Of a stretch of DNA of 64,000 nucleotides, positions 8,663-17,505 are shown in pieces (within the stretch, counting starts at the first letter, position 1; every line of letters begins with the position of its first letter). The stretch covers positions 868,001-932,000 of the forward strand of contig NZ_AP012326.1 in assembly GCF_001042595.1 (NCBI RefSeq), written 5' to 3'. The notes under the pieces were generated by a model, which was not told where the DNA came from, did not search any database, and worked only from the letters and a program-made list of their open reading frames with translations. A program made the position numbers and the translations under genes. Origin of the DNA: Bifidobacterium dentium JCM 1195 = DSM 20436 (GTDB taxonomy: Bacteria; Actinomycetota; Actinomycetes; Actinomycetales; Bifidobacteriaceae).

Positions 8663-10141
8663 TCACTTGCTCATACGGCCTTGCCAGTAGGTGACTTCCT
8701 CCAGATCGCCGTCGATGACGTTGCGGAAATGCCGTTCGTGGTTTTCCAGGGCGGCCGATCCCATATCGGAGGCATTTCGATAGGCTGCCTGATGGTATTT
8801 GAGCCAATGGGTGATTTCCTTGGTGTCGGGCGCATCCTGCACTTCGGTACCGGTGAAGAGAGAGCCGTCGTCAGAGGTCTGGCTGACCGTGCCCCGTACG
8901 GTGAGCCAGTGTTCGGTATTCGGATTGACCGCGCCGTCCAAGGCTGCGACCAGTTCGTCATCCATTTCCACGCTGGTGACCCATGTGCTTTCGGGAATCG
9001 GATGGTTGGCCACGGGGGAACCGGCGGTCACCACATGTTCGATGTCGTATGCATCCTTGAGATCCGAAGCAAGCGTGGCCGCAACGATGCCGCCTTGGGA
9101 ATGACCGATCATCGCCACCGGTTCGTCCGGACCGATGCCTGCCCGTTCCATGGCTTCGGCCACCATGCGGGCACTATCGGCCTGCATGCGTTGCTGGGAA
9201 TCCGAACTCATGAGTTCCACGTTCTGCGGCCATCCGAACGGCGAATCCGGTTTGCCGTCGGTTCCGGGAATCGTGACCAGCCAGGCGTTGGATCCATCTT
9301 TTCTGCGGTATTTGGAAATGGCTATGGTGCCGTAGTCCAAGCCGCTGCCAAGATCGATTGTGCCGAGGCGTTCTTCGGCAAGCCGCCGCAGATCCTCCAT
9401 GGAATCGGCCACACTGTGCGATTCGCGCACCACGGTGGCATTGGCATGCACTTGGGTGACGCTGAGCTCATTGCCTTGAATGAGGTCATATCCGGGTGCC
9501 GTGACCTTGGCGATGCGCTTGGCCGCGATATTGACCTCATCGGTATGGAAGAGCCCGCGCAATCCGCCGAGACCTGCAATGGCGGAACCGGCGCCGCTCA
9601 TCAGTCCTTCCTGCGCCCAATCCAGCGAATCCAATGCATGGATTCCATTGGGGTCGCCTTCTTTCGCCGAGCCAAAGACAAAGCCTCCGAGCGAAAGGAG
9701 GCCGGCCGCTGCAAGCGACTCCTTCGGGAATGTGGTAACCGTGGCCTGGAGCAATTCATTGAGTATGCGCCGGTTGCGGTCATCCGCCTGGGCATACAGG
9801 GAGTGCGCCCTGATGACCAAATCGGCGAGCCATGTGAGCTTTTCCGCCATGACGTTACAGGCGCTTGCATGTTCGGCGCAACGTTTGATGATTCGATCGT
9901 AGGGGAACGATATATGGTCGTCCCCGTTGCAGATGATGCCGTTTCCGCCGAGCGCTGCGGCGAAGGGCGTGCCGTAACGCTGGGCTTGAAGCTGCAGTAC
10001 CGTTGCATTCCATGTGTTCGACATGACCGCATATGTTCGGGAAGCGTCCGACAGGGCGGTGGCGACGCCAAGATATTGGTTGTAGTCGGCGGTCGAATAC
10101 CTGCGACCTCCGCTGATGGTGGATGTGACCTGCCAACTCAT
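8663..10141 (-). CDS. lipase-like alpha/beta hydrolase with WXG/LXG-type helical N-terminus
   Basis: This 492-residue protein pairs an all-helical N-terminal half with an alpha/beta-hydrolase C-terminal half. The nucleophile elbow MIGHSQGGIVAATLA places the Ser at about residue 348. Candidate acid and His residues follow in TAGSPVANHPIP, ITHWLKYHQ and the final NHERH region. A hydrophobic Gly/Ala segment around 145-195 separates the halves. There is no Sec signal peptide. The ATG at 10141 overlaps the stop of the WXG100-like gene by ATGA. This pairing and architecture resemble effectors of type VII (ESX) secretion, in which a helical targeting domain precedes a toxin or enzyme and a small WXG partner is encoded upstream. 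Hydrolase fold is well supported; secretion and substrate are inference. Confidence 0.75.
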   Translation of the reverse strand: MSWQVTSTISGGRRYSTADYNQYLGVATALSDASRTYAVMSNTWNATVLQLQAQRYGTPFAAALGGNGIICNGDDHISFPYDRIIKRCAEHASACNVMAEKLTWLADLVIRAHSLYAQADDRNRRILNELLQATVTTFPKESLAAAGLLSLGGFVFGSAKEGDPNGIHALDSLDWAQEGLMSGAGSAIAGLGGLRGLFHTDEVNIAAKRIAKVTAPGYDLIQGNELSVTQVHANATVVRESHSVADSMEDLRRLAEERLGTIDLGSGLDYGTIAISKYRRKDGSNAWLVTIPGTDGKPDSPFGWPQNVELMSSDSQQRMQADSARMVAEAMERAGIGPDEPVAMIGHSQGGIVAATLASDLKDAYDIEHVVTAGSPVANHPIPESTWVTSVEMDDELVAALDGAVNPNTEHWLTVRGTVSQTSDDGSLFTGTEVQDAPDTKEITHWLKYHQAAYRNASDMGSAALENHERHFRNVIDGDLEEVTYWQGRMSK

Positions 10142-10464
10142 GCCGCACCTACCGACCACAGCGTACGTGAAGTGGTTCGCAACGCTTCCTTCAGGGTGGT
10201 GGATAGGCGATGCAGTTCCGTAAGCTGACTACGGAAGGATTCCGCTGCGGTACCGTTCCAATCCGTCAACTCGCTGCGTGCAAGCGTGGACTCAAGCTGG
10301 TCGAGGCCCGCGCTGCATGATCTGATTCGCATATCGACAAGATTCTGACTGATCCGTATGCCGGCGCGGCACCGGCATGTTGTACCGGGCGGAGCGACGG
10401 ACCCCATCGGCAACGGAGGATTCGCGACCGTGCCGGATGCGCTGTATGCAAGTGATGTGTTCAT
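10138..10464 (-). CDS. WXG100-like small protein
   Basis: This 108-residue protein has a WNG motif at residues 69-71, between two predicted helices (DQLESTLARSEL and SFRSQLTELHRLSTTLKEAL). That helix-WxG-helix layout typifies WXG100/ESAT-6-like partners of type VII secretion. The first 40 residues are a Pro/Gly-rich tail not typical of the family. The start is set at ATG 10464; longer in-frame starts upstream are possible. Its stop overlaps the lipase-like gene start (ATGA), so the two are probably made together as partners. The family assignment rests on one motif and the helical pattern, so confidence is moderate. Confidence 0.6.
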   Translation of the reverse strand: MNTSLAYSASGTVANPPLPMGSVAPPGTTCRCRAGIRISQNLVDMRIRSCSAGLDQLESTLARSELTDWNGTAAESFRSQLTELHRLSTTLKEALRTTSRTLWSVGAA

Positions 10465-10545
10465 GGTGTCATTGAACACGTATGCACGATGAGGAGTGCA
10501 GGAAAAATGGGGTCGGTGGTCGAAGGACGCGAGAAAAACACGATG

Positions 10546-10585
10546 CCGGCGTGTCATCGTTGAAAAGACAACGGAAACGCGCCGG
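10546..10585 (-). other. imperfect hairpin between VWA operon and WXG/lipase pair
   Basis: The 157 bases between the DUF6466-like gene and the WXG-like gene contain an imperfect stem: CCGGCG (10546-10551) with CGCCGG (10580-10585), and CGTTG (10558-10562) with CAACG (10569-10573). It could attenuate transcription between the two halves of the operon. No T-run follows, so it is not called a terminator. Confidence 0.35.
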
Positions 10586-10621
10586 CAATGCGGTGGATAA
10601 GTCAATTCCGACCGGATTCCG

Positions 10622-11200
10622 TCACCATGGTTTGGTCTGGGTCGAAGATGAATCCGAATCCTGGTTGGCGGCCGAACCTTTGGATGATTCATCACTCGAA
10701 TCAGGCGATGTGGATTGCGTGTTCTGCTGAAGGAGTTCCTCCACCTTCTTGCGTTGTTCCTTGGTCAGGTTGCCGCCGCTTTGCTGTTTGTCCGTATCGT
10801 TCTGCGAGGACTCGTTCTGGACGTTTGTGTCGGAATTCTGAGGATCGCTCGTTGCCTTGATTGTTTTGAGCGTGCGTTTGGTCAATTGCTCGGATACCGC
10901 ACTGTTATGCTTGATCGCCTCACGCAGCTGCGGCAGCAGCAGCGCCCCGACGGAAGCGGCATCCCGGAATTGCGCGTCCGTTTGCTGTTGTTGCGCGTTC
11001 AGTTTGTCGAGGTCGGGAGTCTGCGACTGACTGGTCTTGATGTTTTCAATCAGACTTTGCGTGGCCTGATTGTACTGGTTTGCGGCCACGAGATTCACGA
11101 CGGCCAGCGCCGCGACGGCGACCAACGCCACGGCGATGACGATCAGTGCGACGCGTACCGGCAATGAGGCGCGCGCCTTACGCGGGGATGATGCATTCAT
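10622..11200 (-). CDS. single-pass membrane protein, DUF6466-like
   Basis: This 192-residue protein has a short basic cytoplasmic N-terminus, one membrane segment at about residues 18-40, a helical extracytoplasmic region and a long Ser/Gln/Asp-rich low-complexity tail ending TKPW. I recognise it as the conserved bifidobacterial protein that follows the VWA genes (DUF6466-like); no function is known. ATG 11200 has GGAGG five bases upstream and overlaps the VWA gene stop (ATGA). It is the last gene tightly coupled in the MoxR operon. The tail suggests a flexible linker into the cell wall. Confidence 0.75.
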   Translation of the reverse strand: MNASSPRKARASLPVRVALIVIAVALVAVAALAVVNLVAANQYNQATQSLIENIKTSQSQTPDLDKLNAQQQQTDAQFRDAASVGALLLPQLREAIKHNSAVSEQLTKRTLKTIKATSDPQNSDTNVQNESSQNDTDKQQSGGNLTKEQRKKVEELLQQNTQSTSPDSSDESSKGSAANQDSDSSSTQTKPW

Positions 11201-12216
11201 AGCAACCTCCTTGATGACGCCAGCCATGCGCCGAGCTCACAGGATAACAAGAATGCCACCGCAATCGCGAATGGCCAGACCAAGGGAGTGACACGTGTTC
11301 GCTGCTTGGCGGTCTGCGAGATGCGCCATTGGCTCGAGGCTTCTTTCGACATGCCGGAACTCATGGTGTTCGAGGCGTTCAGTTGCAGGGCGGTACCGCT
11401 GAGCTCATCGGCGATGGTCTTCATGGTATCCGCATTCATGCGGGATATGCCCGGCTGGCCGGTTTCCGGATCGGTGACCCATTGCTGATCGGTTTCGCCC
11501 ACGCCATCGACCGTGACGGGAATCTGGCCTCCTTGTTCGCTACCGACCGCCACGGTGAACGCATCGTTGAGATATCGTCGCAGTGAGGAGAAGGTGCGTC
11601 GGGTTTTCGAGGAGGTCTGTTCGCCATCGGAGATCAGATACATCACGATGGCATCATCGGGATGTTGCTCATGAATTGACTTGCAGGTCAACAACAGCTG
11701 ATCGATCGGAACGTCAAGCGTGGAGCCGGATGAAACGGAGGTCGCCTCCGGGGCGAGGGTGTCGGCCCAATTGTCAATCGCCTTGGAATCAGGGGTCAAT
11801 GGAACATCCAACGTACCGCTGGCGCCGAAACGCACCGCGGCGAAACTGGAATTCGGGTACAGGCCGGTGATGTCCTTCACCGCCTGCTTGGCCACATCCA
11901 ATCGGGTTTGCAGCTCGTCGGAACCATATTGCGCATCCTTGACCGCCATGGAGCCGGTCACGTCGACGGCGATCACCACATCGGTGGCGTTGATCGCACG
12001 GTTATGCGTGGACGATACGATGCTGGGCGTCAGGATCATGACCGCAACCAGCAGGCAGATCAGGGTACGTCGCGTGCAGGCCCATACGGTTTCGTCGCTG
12101 TCGGCGCGCCGCCTTATGTGCAGCATGACCTCGATTATGGCGGCCGCCAGCATGACGGCGGCCAATACGCCGCCCGCCGGCCATCCCAGCGCCGGTGAGA
12201 AAGTCAGATCGTTCAT
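11197..12216 (-). CDS. VWA-domain membrane protein (second of pair)
   Basis: This 339-residue protein has hydrophobic segments near residues 10-32 and 45-65, a von Willebrand factor A domain from about 70 to 275, and a C-terminal hydrophobic segment near 310-335. The MIDAS metal site reads DVTGS (near residue 80), a Thr variant of DxSxS. Such BatA/BatB-like proteins are expected to present a metal-binding VWA domain outside the membrane, with MoxR ATPase acting on them. The ATG at 12216 has GGAGG eight bases upstream and overlaps the previous VWA gene by ATGA, so an upstream in-frame extension to 12279 was not used. Specific role unknown. Confidence 0.85.
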   Translation of the reverse strand: MNDLTFSPALGWPAGGVLAAVMLAAAIIEVMLHIRRRADSDETVWACTRRTLICLLVAVMILTPSIVSSTHNRAINATDVVIAVDVTGSMAVKDAQYGSDELQTRLDVAKQAVKDITGLYPNSSFAAVRFGASGTLDVPLTPDSKAIDNWADTLAPEATSVSSGSTLDVPIDQLLLTCKSIHEQHPDDAIVMYLISDGEQTSSKTRRTFSSLRRYLNDAFTVAVGSEQGGQIPVTVDGVGETDQQWVTDPETGQPGISRMNADTMKTIADELSGTALQLNASNTMSSGMSKEASSQWRISQTAKQRTRVTPLVWPFAIAVAFLLSCELGAWLASSRRLL

Positions 12217-13280
12217 CGTCTCAACCTCCATGCGAGCGCCAGCCAGATGATCGTCAATACGGCCAGGGCCAACGTCCACCAGCCGGGAGCGTCGACGAGT
12301 GAGGCCTTGCTGTTCGCCGCATTCTCATGGCTTCGGCGTGAATCGATCTGTTTGACCAGTTCGGCCACGGATGAGCCGCCGGATTGCGTCAGGAACACAC
12401 CTCCGTGCGCTTCGATTTCGGATTTGAATGCGGAGGTCGTCTCGTCGCCTTCGCTTTGCTTCGGCCCGGAGAACAGGCCGTCCACGGTGATTTTCGCCTC
12501 GGAGGTCAGTTGCAGAGCCTCATTCAGGGTGTAGATGGGCGTTCCGGACACGACGTTGTCGGTGGCCAGCACGATGGAGGCCGCACGCTGACGGGCCGCA
12601 TTGTCCGCATTGGCCTGACCATAAGCGAAACCGGGCAGCATCGCGGCGCAGCTGACCACACCGTCGCCTATCAGCGACGTGGCTTCCTTGCGGTTCTGCG
12701 TTCCCTCCAGCCAATCGGAGATCTTCTGGTAGTCGCTGTCCTTCATCTTATCGATATCGTCCTGTGATTCGACGCCCTTGAGGATCTTGCTGGCCTCGGC
12801 AAGCTGCTTGGAAACCAGCTCATAGTCGTCGGTCAACGGGAACACGGTCCGCGATGTCGAATTGAAGATGCTCAGACCAATGCGTTCGCCTTTGAAATTG
12901 CTTACCAGCTTGCGGTAGGTATCGATGACCTCGCGATCGTAGGGAAGCGTGGAACCGGATACGTCAAGGCACAGCACGATGTCACGGCTGCCGGCGCGTT
13001 CCTCACCCTCGTCGACCTGGCTCGGTCTGGCGACCAGGGCTACGGAAACGACCAAGGACAGCGTCAGCAGCACTGCTGCCAGGCGAGACAACGTGCGCCA
13101 CAGGCGGAAAAGGCGGGAGGCCGTTTCCGTGTTGAGATCGTCATCCAAGCTGAACGAACGAGCGGCGTCGGTGTCATGCCTCTGCGCATGCGAGGCCACC
13201 AACATCAAGACGGCGATGACGGCGATGGCGCCGATGACGCCTGCGACGGCGGCCCAAGGCCAATGCCATGACAGTTCCAT
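12213..13280 (-). CDS. VWA-domain membrane protein (first of pair)
   Basis: This 355-residue protein has an N-terminal hydrophobic segment (about residues 9-28), a second near 65-85, a VWA domain from about 98 to 300 with a canonical MIDAS site DVSGS, and a C-terminal hydrophobic segment followed by basic residues. The arrangement is that of BatA-type proteins. The ATG at 13280 directly abuts the TAG of the upstream gene, and its stop overlaps the next VWA gene. It is not closely similar to its neighbour outside the domain, so the pair is an old duplication at most. Envelope stress or chaperone-like roles are proposed for MoxR/VWA operons; none is shown here. Confidence 0.87.
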   Translation of the reverse strand: MELSWHWPWAAVAGVIGAIAVIAVLMLVASHAQRHDTDAARSFSLDDDLNTETASRLFRLWRTLSRLAAVLLTLSLVVSVALVARPSQVDEGEERAGSRDIVLCLDVSGSTLPYDREVIDTYRKLVSNFKGERIGLSIFNSTSRTVFPLTDDYELVSKQLAEASKILKGVESQDDIDKMKDSDYQKISDWLEGTQNRKEATSLIGDGVVSCAAMLPGFAYGQANADNAARQRAASIVLATDNVVSGTPIYTLNEALQLTSEAKITVDGLFSGPKQSEGDETTSAFKSEIEAHGGVFLTQSGGSSVAELVKQIDSRRSHENAANSKASLVDAPGWWTLALAVLTIIWLALAWRLRR

Positions 13281-13805
13281 CTACCGCCACCTTTCCACAA
13301 GATTGGCCACCCATTCCCCGGCCTGTTCCACCGTTGCCTCACGTGCGATGCCGTTGTTCGCGGCATCGGCGAATTCGGGCGGATACAACGCCTCGATGGT
13401 TTGACGAAGCAACGTGATGCCCTCCTGATTACCGGTGGTGCGCGGAGCGGCGTCGATGTCGGCGAGCGTGCGGTTGCGGATGTCGACGCCGGTGACGGTC
13501 GAAACGTAGTCCCGGGACAAGGCCGCCAGCTCGGCAAACGCGTCCTCACGGCTGATTTCGCCCCTATCATGACGGGTCACGATGTCATCGATCCGTTGTC
13601 TCCACAGCGCCCTGTCCGTCAATTCGTCATGCCGACCGCGAGGTTGCCGACGTGCGGCTTTTCGGCCCGGACGGGACAGCCCTATGGCCGCGGCCACCGT
13701 CATCGCGGCCAGAACCAGGCAGATGACCAGCGTCACGATCAGCGGCATCTGCAGGTCGATCAGGCCCAACGGCTTCAAGTCGGTTTCGGACAAATGGAGC
13801 GTCAT
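13281..13805 (-). CDS. DUF4381-like single-pass membrane protein of MoxR operon
   Basis: This 174-residue protein has one membrane segment at about residues 20-43, a basic stop-transfer stretch, then a helical cytoplasmic domain with the pattern W-R-x-x-I ... G-E-I-S-R-E-D-A-F-A-E-L ... R-D-Y-V. That resembles the small protein usually encoded between DUF58 and VWA genes. The ATG at 13805 overlaps the DUF58 stop by ATGA, and its TAG abuts the next gene. It probably acts as a membrane partner of the VWA proteins. Family assignment is by context and pattern. Confidence 0.75.
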   Translation of the reverse strand: MTLHLSETDLKPLGLIDLQMPLIVTLVICLVLAAMTVAAAIGLSRPGRKAARRQPRGRHDELTDRALWRQRIDDIVTRHDRGEISREDAFAELAALSRDYVSTVTGVDIRNRTLADIDAAPRTTGNQEGITLLRQTIEALYPPEFADAANNGIAREATVEQAGEWVANLVERWR

Positions 13806-14755
13806 GACTTCCCTCCCGACGATAGGCGTGCGGGGGAGCGTAGCGGGTTATGCGAAGACCCGGCCAAGGCCATGGAAACCATGTGCACGAATTCGTCGAA
13901 CATGCGCTCGCTGGATCCGGCATGAATCACCGTGGACCCGCAACGATTCAACTCCCGGCGCACGGCCGCGGCGAGATACCCGCGATGCGTACGCACCTCC
14001 TGCGCCGTTGTGCGGTTGCGCAGGAATGCGGGGACACGGCGAGGGCCGTTGCCGTCGAAGACATGCGTGAAACGTCCATATTCGAACGGGTTGATGGTGG
14101 CTACGTCGATAAGCACCATGGGATGCGTACGCGCAATGCGTCTTATGGCTTCGATATGGCGCTCCTGTAGGGCGTGCTCATCGGTGGCAAGCACCACCAG
14201 CGCTTCGCGGTCACGAATGCGACGCGCGTATTCCAGCAGCGCGTCGATATTGCGCGGATTGAACCAATCACGTTCCAATGCCTGATCCAACGTCTGTTCG
14301 AATTGTGCGAAGCCCCCGTTGAAAGGTATCCGCGTGATCGAAGCGGAGTCGCCGAAGACCACGGATACTTCGTCGCCACGACGCAGACTCAACGCGGCGA
14401 ACATGCACAGCGCATTGGCTGCGACCTGATACGCCTGTTCGCCCGAAGGGCAAGTGCCGGTCATCTCCTGGCCGACATCCAGCAACAGCCATGCACGGGA
14501 AGTCGACGGACGTTCCCTGAGCACCACCATTGGGCGGCCGACGCGGGCGCTGGTCTTCCAATCGATCTGTCGAGCCTCGTCGCCGGCCTCGTAGACGCGG
14601 ATGTCCATCACATCATCCGATCCGAAGCGTTTGTTCGAAGCGTGGGCACCCTCCAGCACGCCCAGCGCCTTGCGAACGGTAGGCAGGCTCAACGTGGTTC
14701 CGAGGGCTTCGATCTTTCTTCGGATCGGATTGTCGGAACGGTTCTGATCGATCAT
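13802..14755 (-). CDS. DUF58 family protein
   Basis: This 317-residue protein carries the DUF58 signature: the RVYEAGDEARQIDWKTSARVG region near residue 60, then a VWA-like fold starting LLLDVGQEM. It is found next to MoxR ATPases in many bacteria. No membrane segment is apparent, unlike many DUF58 proteins, which begin with two. The ATG at 14755 overlaps the moxR stop by ATGA, so the in-frame extension up to 15082, which would run back inside moxR, was rejected. Role: probable adaptor between the MoxR ATPase and the membrane VWA proteins, by analogy. Confidence 0.88.
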   Translation of the reverse strand: MIDQNRSDNPIRRKIEALGTTLSLPTVRKALGVLEGAHASNKRFGSDDVMDIRVYEAGDEARQIDWKTSARVGRPMVVLRERPSTSRAWLLLDVGQEMTGTCPSGEQAYQVAANALCMFAALSLRRGDEVSVVFGDSASITRIPFNGGFAQFEQTLDQALERDWFNPRNIDALLEYARRIRDREALVVLATDEHALQERHIEAIRRIARTHPMVLIDVATINPFEYGRFTHVFDGNGPRRVPAFLRNRTTAQEVRTHRGYLAAAVRRELNRCGSTVIHAGSSERMFDEFVHMVSMALAGSSHNPLRSPARLSSGGKS

Positions 14756-15819
14756 GGAACGGGAACCGCCTGCACGATCGAATCGACGACTTGATCGCTG
14801 TTCACACCGTCGGCCAGAGCCTCGAACGTAAGAATGATGCGATGGCGAAGTACCTCGTGGGCGAAGGCCTTGACATCTTCCGGCACCACATAGTCGCGAC
14901 CTTGCAACAGCGCATTGGCCTGGCCGATGCGGGTCAGGGCAATGGAGGCGCGCGGCGAGGCGCCGAGGCGTACCAACGAGGACAGTCCCTGCACCGGATG
15001 CGATCCTGCGCCGCGGGAGGTCGCCGCGATATCGACGGCATACTGCATGATCGCGTCGGACACATGTACGCGACGGGCGCATGAACGCAGGAACTCCGCG
15101 TCGCTGATGGAAATGACCTCGGAGGTGATGGCTCTCGGATCGAAGGTGTCGGAACCGCGACGAGTGAGCATGGCGAGCATGCGCTGCTCCTCCTGAGCGC
15201 TCGGATAGGTCATGACGGCCTTCATCATGAAACGATCCATCTGGGCTTCGGGGAGATTGAACGTGCCTTCCTCCTCGATGGGGTTCTGCGTGGCGATGAC
15301 CATGAACGGCTTCGGCAGCGCGATACGCTGGCCGCCGATGGTAGTGGCGCCTTCGGCCATGGCTTCCAGCATGGCCGACTGGGTTTTCGCGTTGGAACGG
15401 TTGATTTCGTCCAGCAGTACGAAATTCGCGTGAATCGGACCGATCTGCGTGGCGAATCGTTGTGTGGAGAAATCAAACACCTGCGTGCCGATCAGATCGG
15501 ATGGCATCAGATCCGGCGTGCACTGTACGCGCTTGAACGTACCCGACACGGAGGTGGCCAAGGTCTGAGCAGCCGTGGTCTTGGCAAGACCCGGCACCGA
15601 TTCGATGAGAATATGGCCGCCGGCCACCAGCGTGGTGATCAGGGATTCGCGCAGATTCTCCTGGCCGACCAGGGTCTGGGCGAATCGGGCGCGAATCTGC
15701 GAACCCAGTTTTTTCGCGCGGTTGATGTCTTCTGCGGATAGTGCGACTGTGGTCGGTGCAGTCGGGGCCGGAACCGACGCCGACTGGGGAACCTGCGGTT
15801 TTGGAGGGAATAAAGCCAT
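14752..15819 (-). CDS. MoxR family AAA ATPase
   Basis: This 355-residue AAA+ ATPase has Walker A ESVPGLAKTTA at about residues 75-85, Walker B FVLLDEINRSNAKTQSAML near 132-150, sensor IATQNPIEEEGTFNLPEAQ near 175-193, and the C-terminal lid domain. MoxR proteins act as chaperone-like ATPases on VWA partners. It is the first gene of a tightly overlapped operon running to 10622 and possibly to 8663. The ATG at 15819 is preceded by GGAGGG-like purines only weakly. A promoter must lie between it and ung, whose stop is only about 20 bases upstream, so ung may share the transcript. Confidence 0.95.
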   Translation of the reverse strand: MALFPPKPQVPQSASVPAPTAPTTVALSAEDINRAKKLGSQIRARFAQTLVGQENLRESLITTLVAGGHILIESVPGLAKTTAAQTLATSVSGTFKRVQCTPDLMPSDLIGTQVFDFSTQRFATQIGPIHANFVLLDEINRSNAKTQSAMLEAMAEGATTIGGQRIALPKPFMVIATQNPIEEEGTFNLPEAQMDRFMMKAVMTYPSAQEEQRMLAMLTRRGSDTFDPRAITSEVISISDAEFLRSCARRVHVSDAIMQYAVDIAATSRGAGSHPVQGLSSLVRLGASPRASIALTRIGQANALLQGRDYVVPEDVKAFAHEVLRHRIILTFEALADGVNSDQVVDSIVQAVPVP

Positions 15820-15837
15820 GCCATCTACTGTAACTGG

Positions 15838-16548
15838 TTAAGCTGACGGCAAAGACCAATCGACAGGCGAGGATCCCATCGAAGTCAGCGCCGCGTTGGC
15901 GCGAGAGAACGGCTTCGAGCCGAAGAATCCATAACGTGCCGACATCGGACTTGGATGGGGAGATTTGATGATGAAGGCATTCGTGAGCAACGGCTCCAAC
16001 GTCTGCGCATTGCGACCCCAGAGTATGGCGACGAGGGGCTTGGGGGTGCCGTCCGCGTTCGTCCTCGCGTTCAACGCGCGGATCGCCGCTTCGGTGACGG
16101 GCTCCCAACCTTTGCCCTGGTGGCTGTTCGGATGGCCGACCCCCACGGTCAGGCACCTGTTGAGCAGCATGACGCCCTGCCCGGTCCACGGTGTCAGGTC
16201 GCCGTTGGCCGGCATGGGCAGGCCAAGGTCGTCGGTCAGCTCCTTATAGATGTTGGTGAGGCTTCGGGGAATCGGCCTGACATCGGGGGCCACGCAGAAA
16301 CTCAGGCCGACCGGATGGCCCGGGGTGGGGTAGGGATCCTGACCGACGATCAGCACCTTGATGTCGTCGAACGGAATGGTGAATGCACGCAGAATGTTCT
16401 TGCTGGCGGGCAGGTAGGGGCGGCCTGCGGCGATCTCTCCCCTGAGGAAATCGCCCATGCGATGCACCTGCGGCTCCACATCGGACAGCGCCGTGGCCCA
16501 ACCGGGCTCGATAAGTTCGGATAACGGCTTGATATGAGCTTGAGTCAT
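15838..16548 (-). CDS. ung: uracil-DNA glycosylase
   Basis: Ung cuts uracil from DNA to start base-excision repair. The 236-residue protein has the family-1 water-activating motif [20 protein letters not shown] at about residues 63-82, the [12 protein letters not shown] stretch and the C-terminal [13 protein letters not shown] loop that enters the minor groove. ATG 16548 (MTQAHIKPL) gives the usual length; in-frame upstream starts to 16614 would add an unconserved tail. It lies divergent from the LytR_C gene and just upstream of moxR on the same strand. Confidence 0.96.
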   Translation of the reverse strand: MTQAHIKPLSELIEPGWATALSDVEPQVHRMGDFLRGEIAAGRPYLPASKNILRAFTIPFDDIKVLIVGQDPYPTPGHPVGLSFCVAPDVRPIPRSLTNIYKELTDDLGLPMPANGDLTPWTGQGVMLLNRCLTVGVGHPNSHQGKGWEPVTEAAIRALNARTNADGTPKPLVAILWGRNAQTLEPLLTNAFIIKSPHPSPMSARYGFFGSKPFSRANAALTSMGSSPVDWSLPSA

Positions 16549-16688
16549 GGGTATTACTGTACGACCCATGGTACGACCTTGTACGCCTATGTCGTGCGTG
16601 CATGACTGGGGCACGCGACGCGAATTGGCCGCTGACTGCAGTGGTCAGTACACTTTCAGTGTAAGTGTGCGAGAAATGAGGTCGTAAG

Positions 16689-17327
16689 ATGGCTCAACAG
16701 GACAAGGAAACCTATGATTCCTATGCCAAGGATGCATTCGACAATCCCCCGGCGGGGCCGATGGGCGTCCACCGGGGTGCGCGATCGGCCGCATCCCGTG
16801 CCATGCCGTACGTCATAGTGGTCGTGGTGGCATTGCTCGCCGGTCTGCTGTTCTGGGGAATCTATTCCGGTGAAATCGGCAAGTTGAAGATGCCGTGGTC
16901 ATCGTCGCAGGCAAGCTCGTCACAGACCGCATCCACCAAGAAGACGGCTACGGCCGAAGCGCAGTCCAGTGATACGGCCACCGCCACGCAGACTCCGGAC
17001 GCCACGGGGGAGGCGAGCGATACGGCGTCACCGACCGAGTCCGCGACGCCGGAGCAGATCGTGAACAAGGACACCCAGATCCGTGTGATCAATGCCACGA
17101 ACGTCACCGGTTACGCACAAAGCAAGGCGAACGAGCTGACCAACGCCGGATATACGAGTGTGACCCCCAGCAACCCGACCGGTACGGTTCCCACGCAGAC
17201 CGTGGTCTGGTACCAGAACGAAACCGACAAGGCAACCGCCGAAGATGTCGCCCAGACGCTGGGAATCACCAATGTCGAGCAGAGTGACGGATTAGTCACC
17301 CCGATTGTGGTGGTGCTGCTGAACTGA
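16689..17327 (+). CDS. membrane-anchored LytR_C-domain protein
   Basis: This 212-residue protein has a short cytoplasmic N-terminus, one membrane segment at about residues 38-60, a Ser/Thr/Ala-rich linker at about 75-120, and a LytR C-terminal domain (LytR_C) starting IRVINATNVTGYA near residue 131. The catalytic LytR-CpsA-Psr domain is absent, so this is not a wall-polymer ligase. A role at the cell wall is likely but unproven. The start ATG 16689 follows AATGAGG. The upstream region contains a TACACT box and an imperfect inverted repeat that may be part of its promoter. A strong hairpin follows the stop. Confidence 0.85.
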   Translation: MAQQDKETYDSYAKDAFDNPPAGPMGVHRGARSAASRAMPYVIVVVVALLAGLLFWGIYSGEIGKLKMPWSSSQASSSQTASTKKTATAEAQSSDTATATQTPDATGEASDTASPTESATPEQIVNKDTQIRVINATNVTGYAQSKANELTNAGYTSVTPSNPTGTVPTQTVVWYQNETDKATAEDVAQTLGITNVEQSDGLVTPIVVVLLN

Positions 17328-17342
17328 GAGCGCGTCACGAAA

Positions 17343-17385
17343 AACGCCGGGACCCCTGTCCGTATCGGGCAGGGGTCCCGGCGTT
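17343..17385 (+). terminator. terminator between LytR_C gene and groEL
   Basis: A perfect 16-bp inverted repeat (17343-17358 with 17370-17385) sits 15 bases after the stop codon. It should isolate the CIRCE-controlled groEL promoter from upstream transcription. Confidence 0.85.
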
Positions 17386-17469
17386 GGAAGAATACCGGAA
17401 TCGCAGGGCTATGCCGTGGCGTCGAAGGGGCCGGTGTTCTTGCCGATAGCGCAAAGCACGCACCTCGGT

Positions 17470-17496
17470 TTGGCACTCGAGGCCCGAGAGTGCTAA
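17470..17496 (+). promoter_or_regulatory. CIRCE operator 1 upstream of groEL
   Basis: TTGGCACTC, nine bases, GAGTGCTAA. It differs from the HrcA operator consensus (TTAGCACTC-N9-GAGTGCTAA) at one base. The TTGGCA at 17470-17475 could double as a -35 box, with GCTAAT at 17492-17497 as a -10. HrcA bound here would then block RNA polymerase directly. Confidence 0.9.
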
Positions 17497-17505
17497 TCTG
17501 CACAA

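Noticed and set aside
7274..10228. A 984-codon open frame on the plus strand
   Set aside because: It lies opposite purB and the lipase-like gene, whose family motifs are clear. It arises from codon bias on the opposite strand, with no start signal or recognisable domain.
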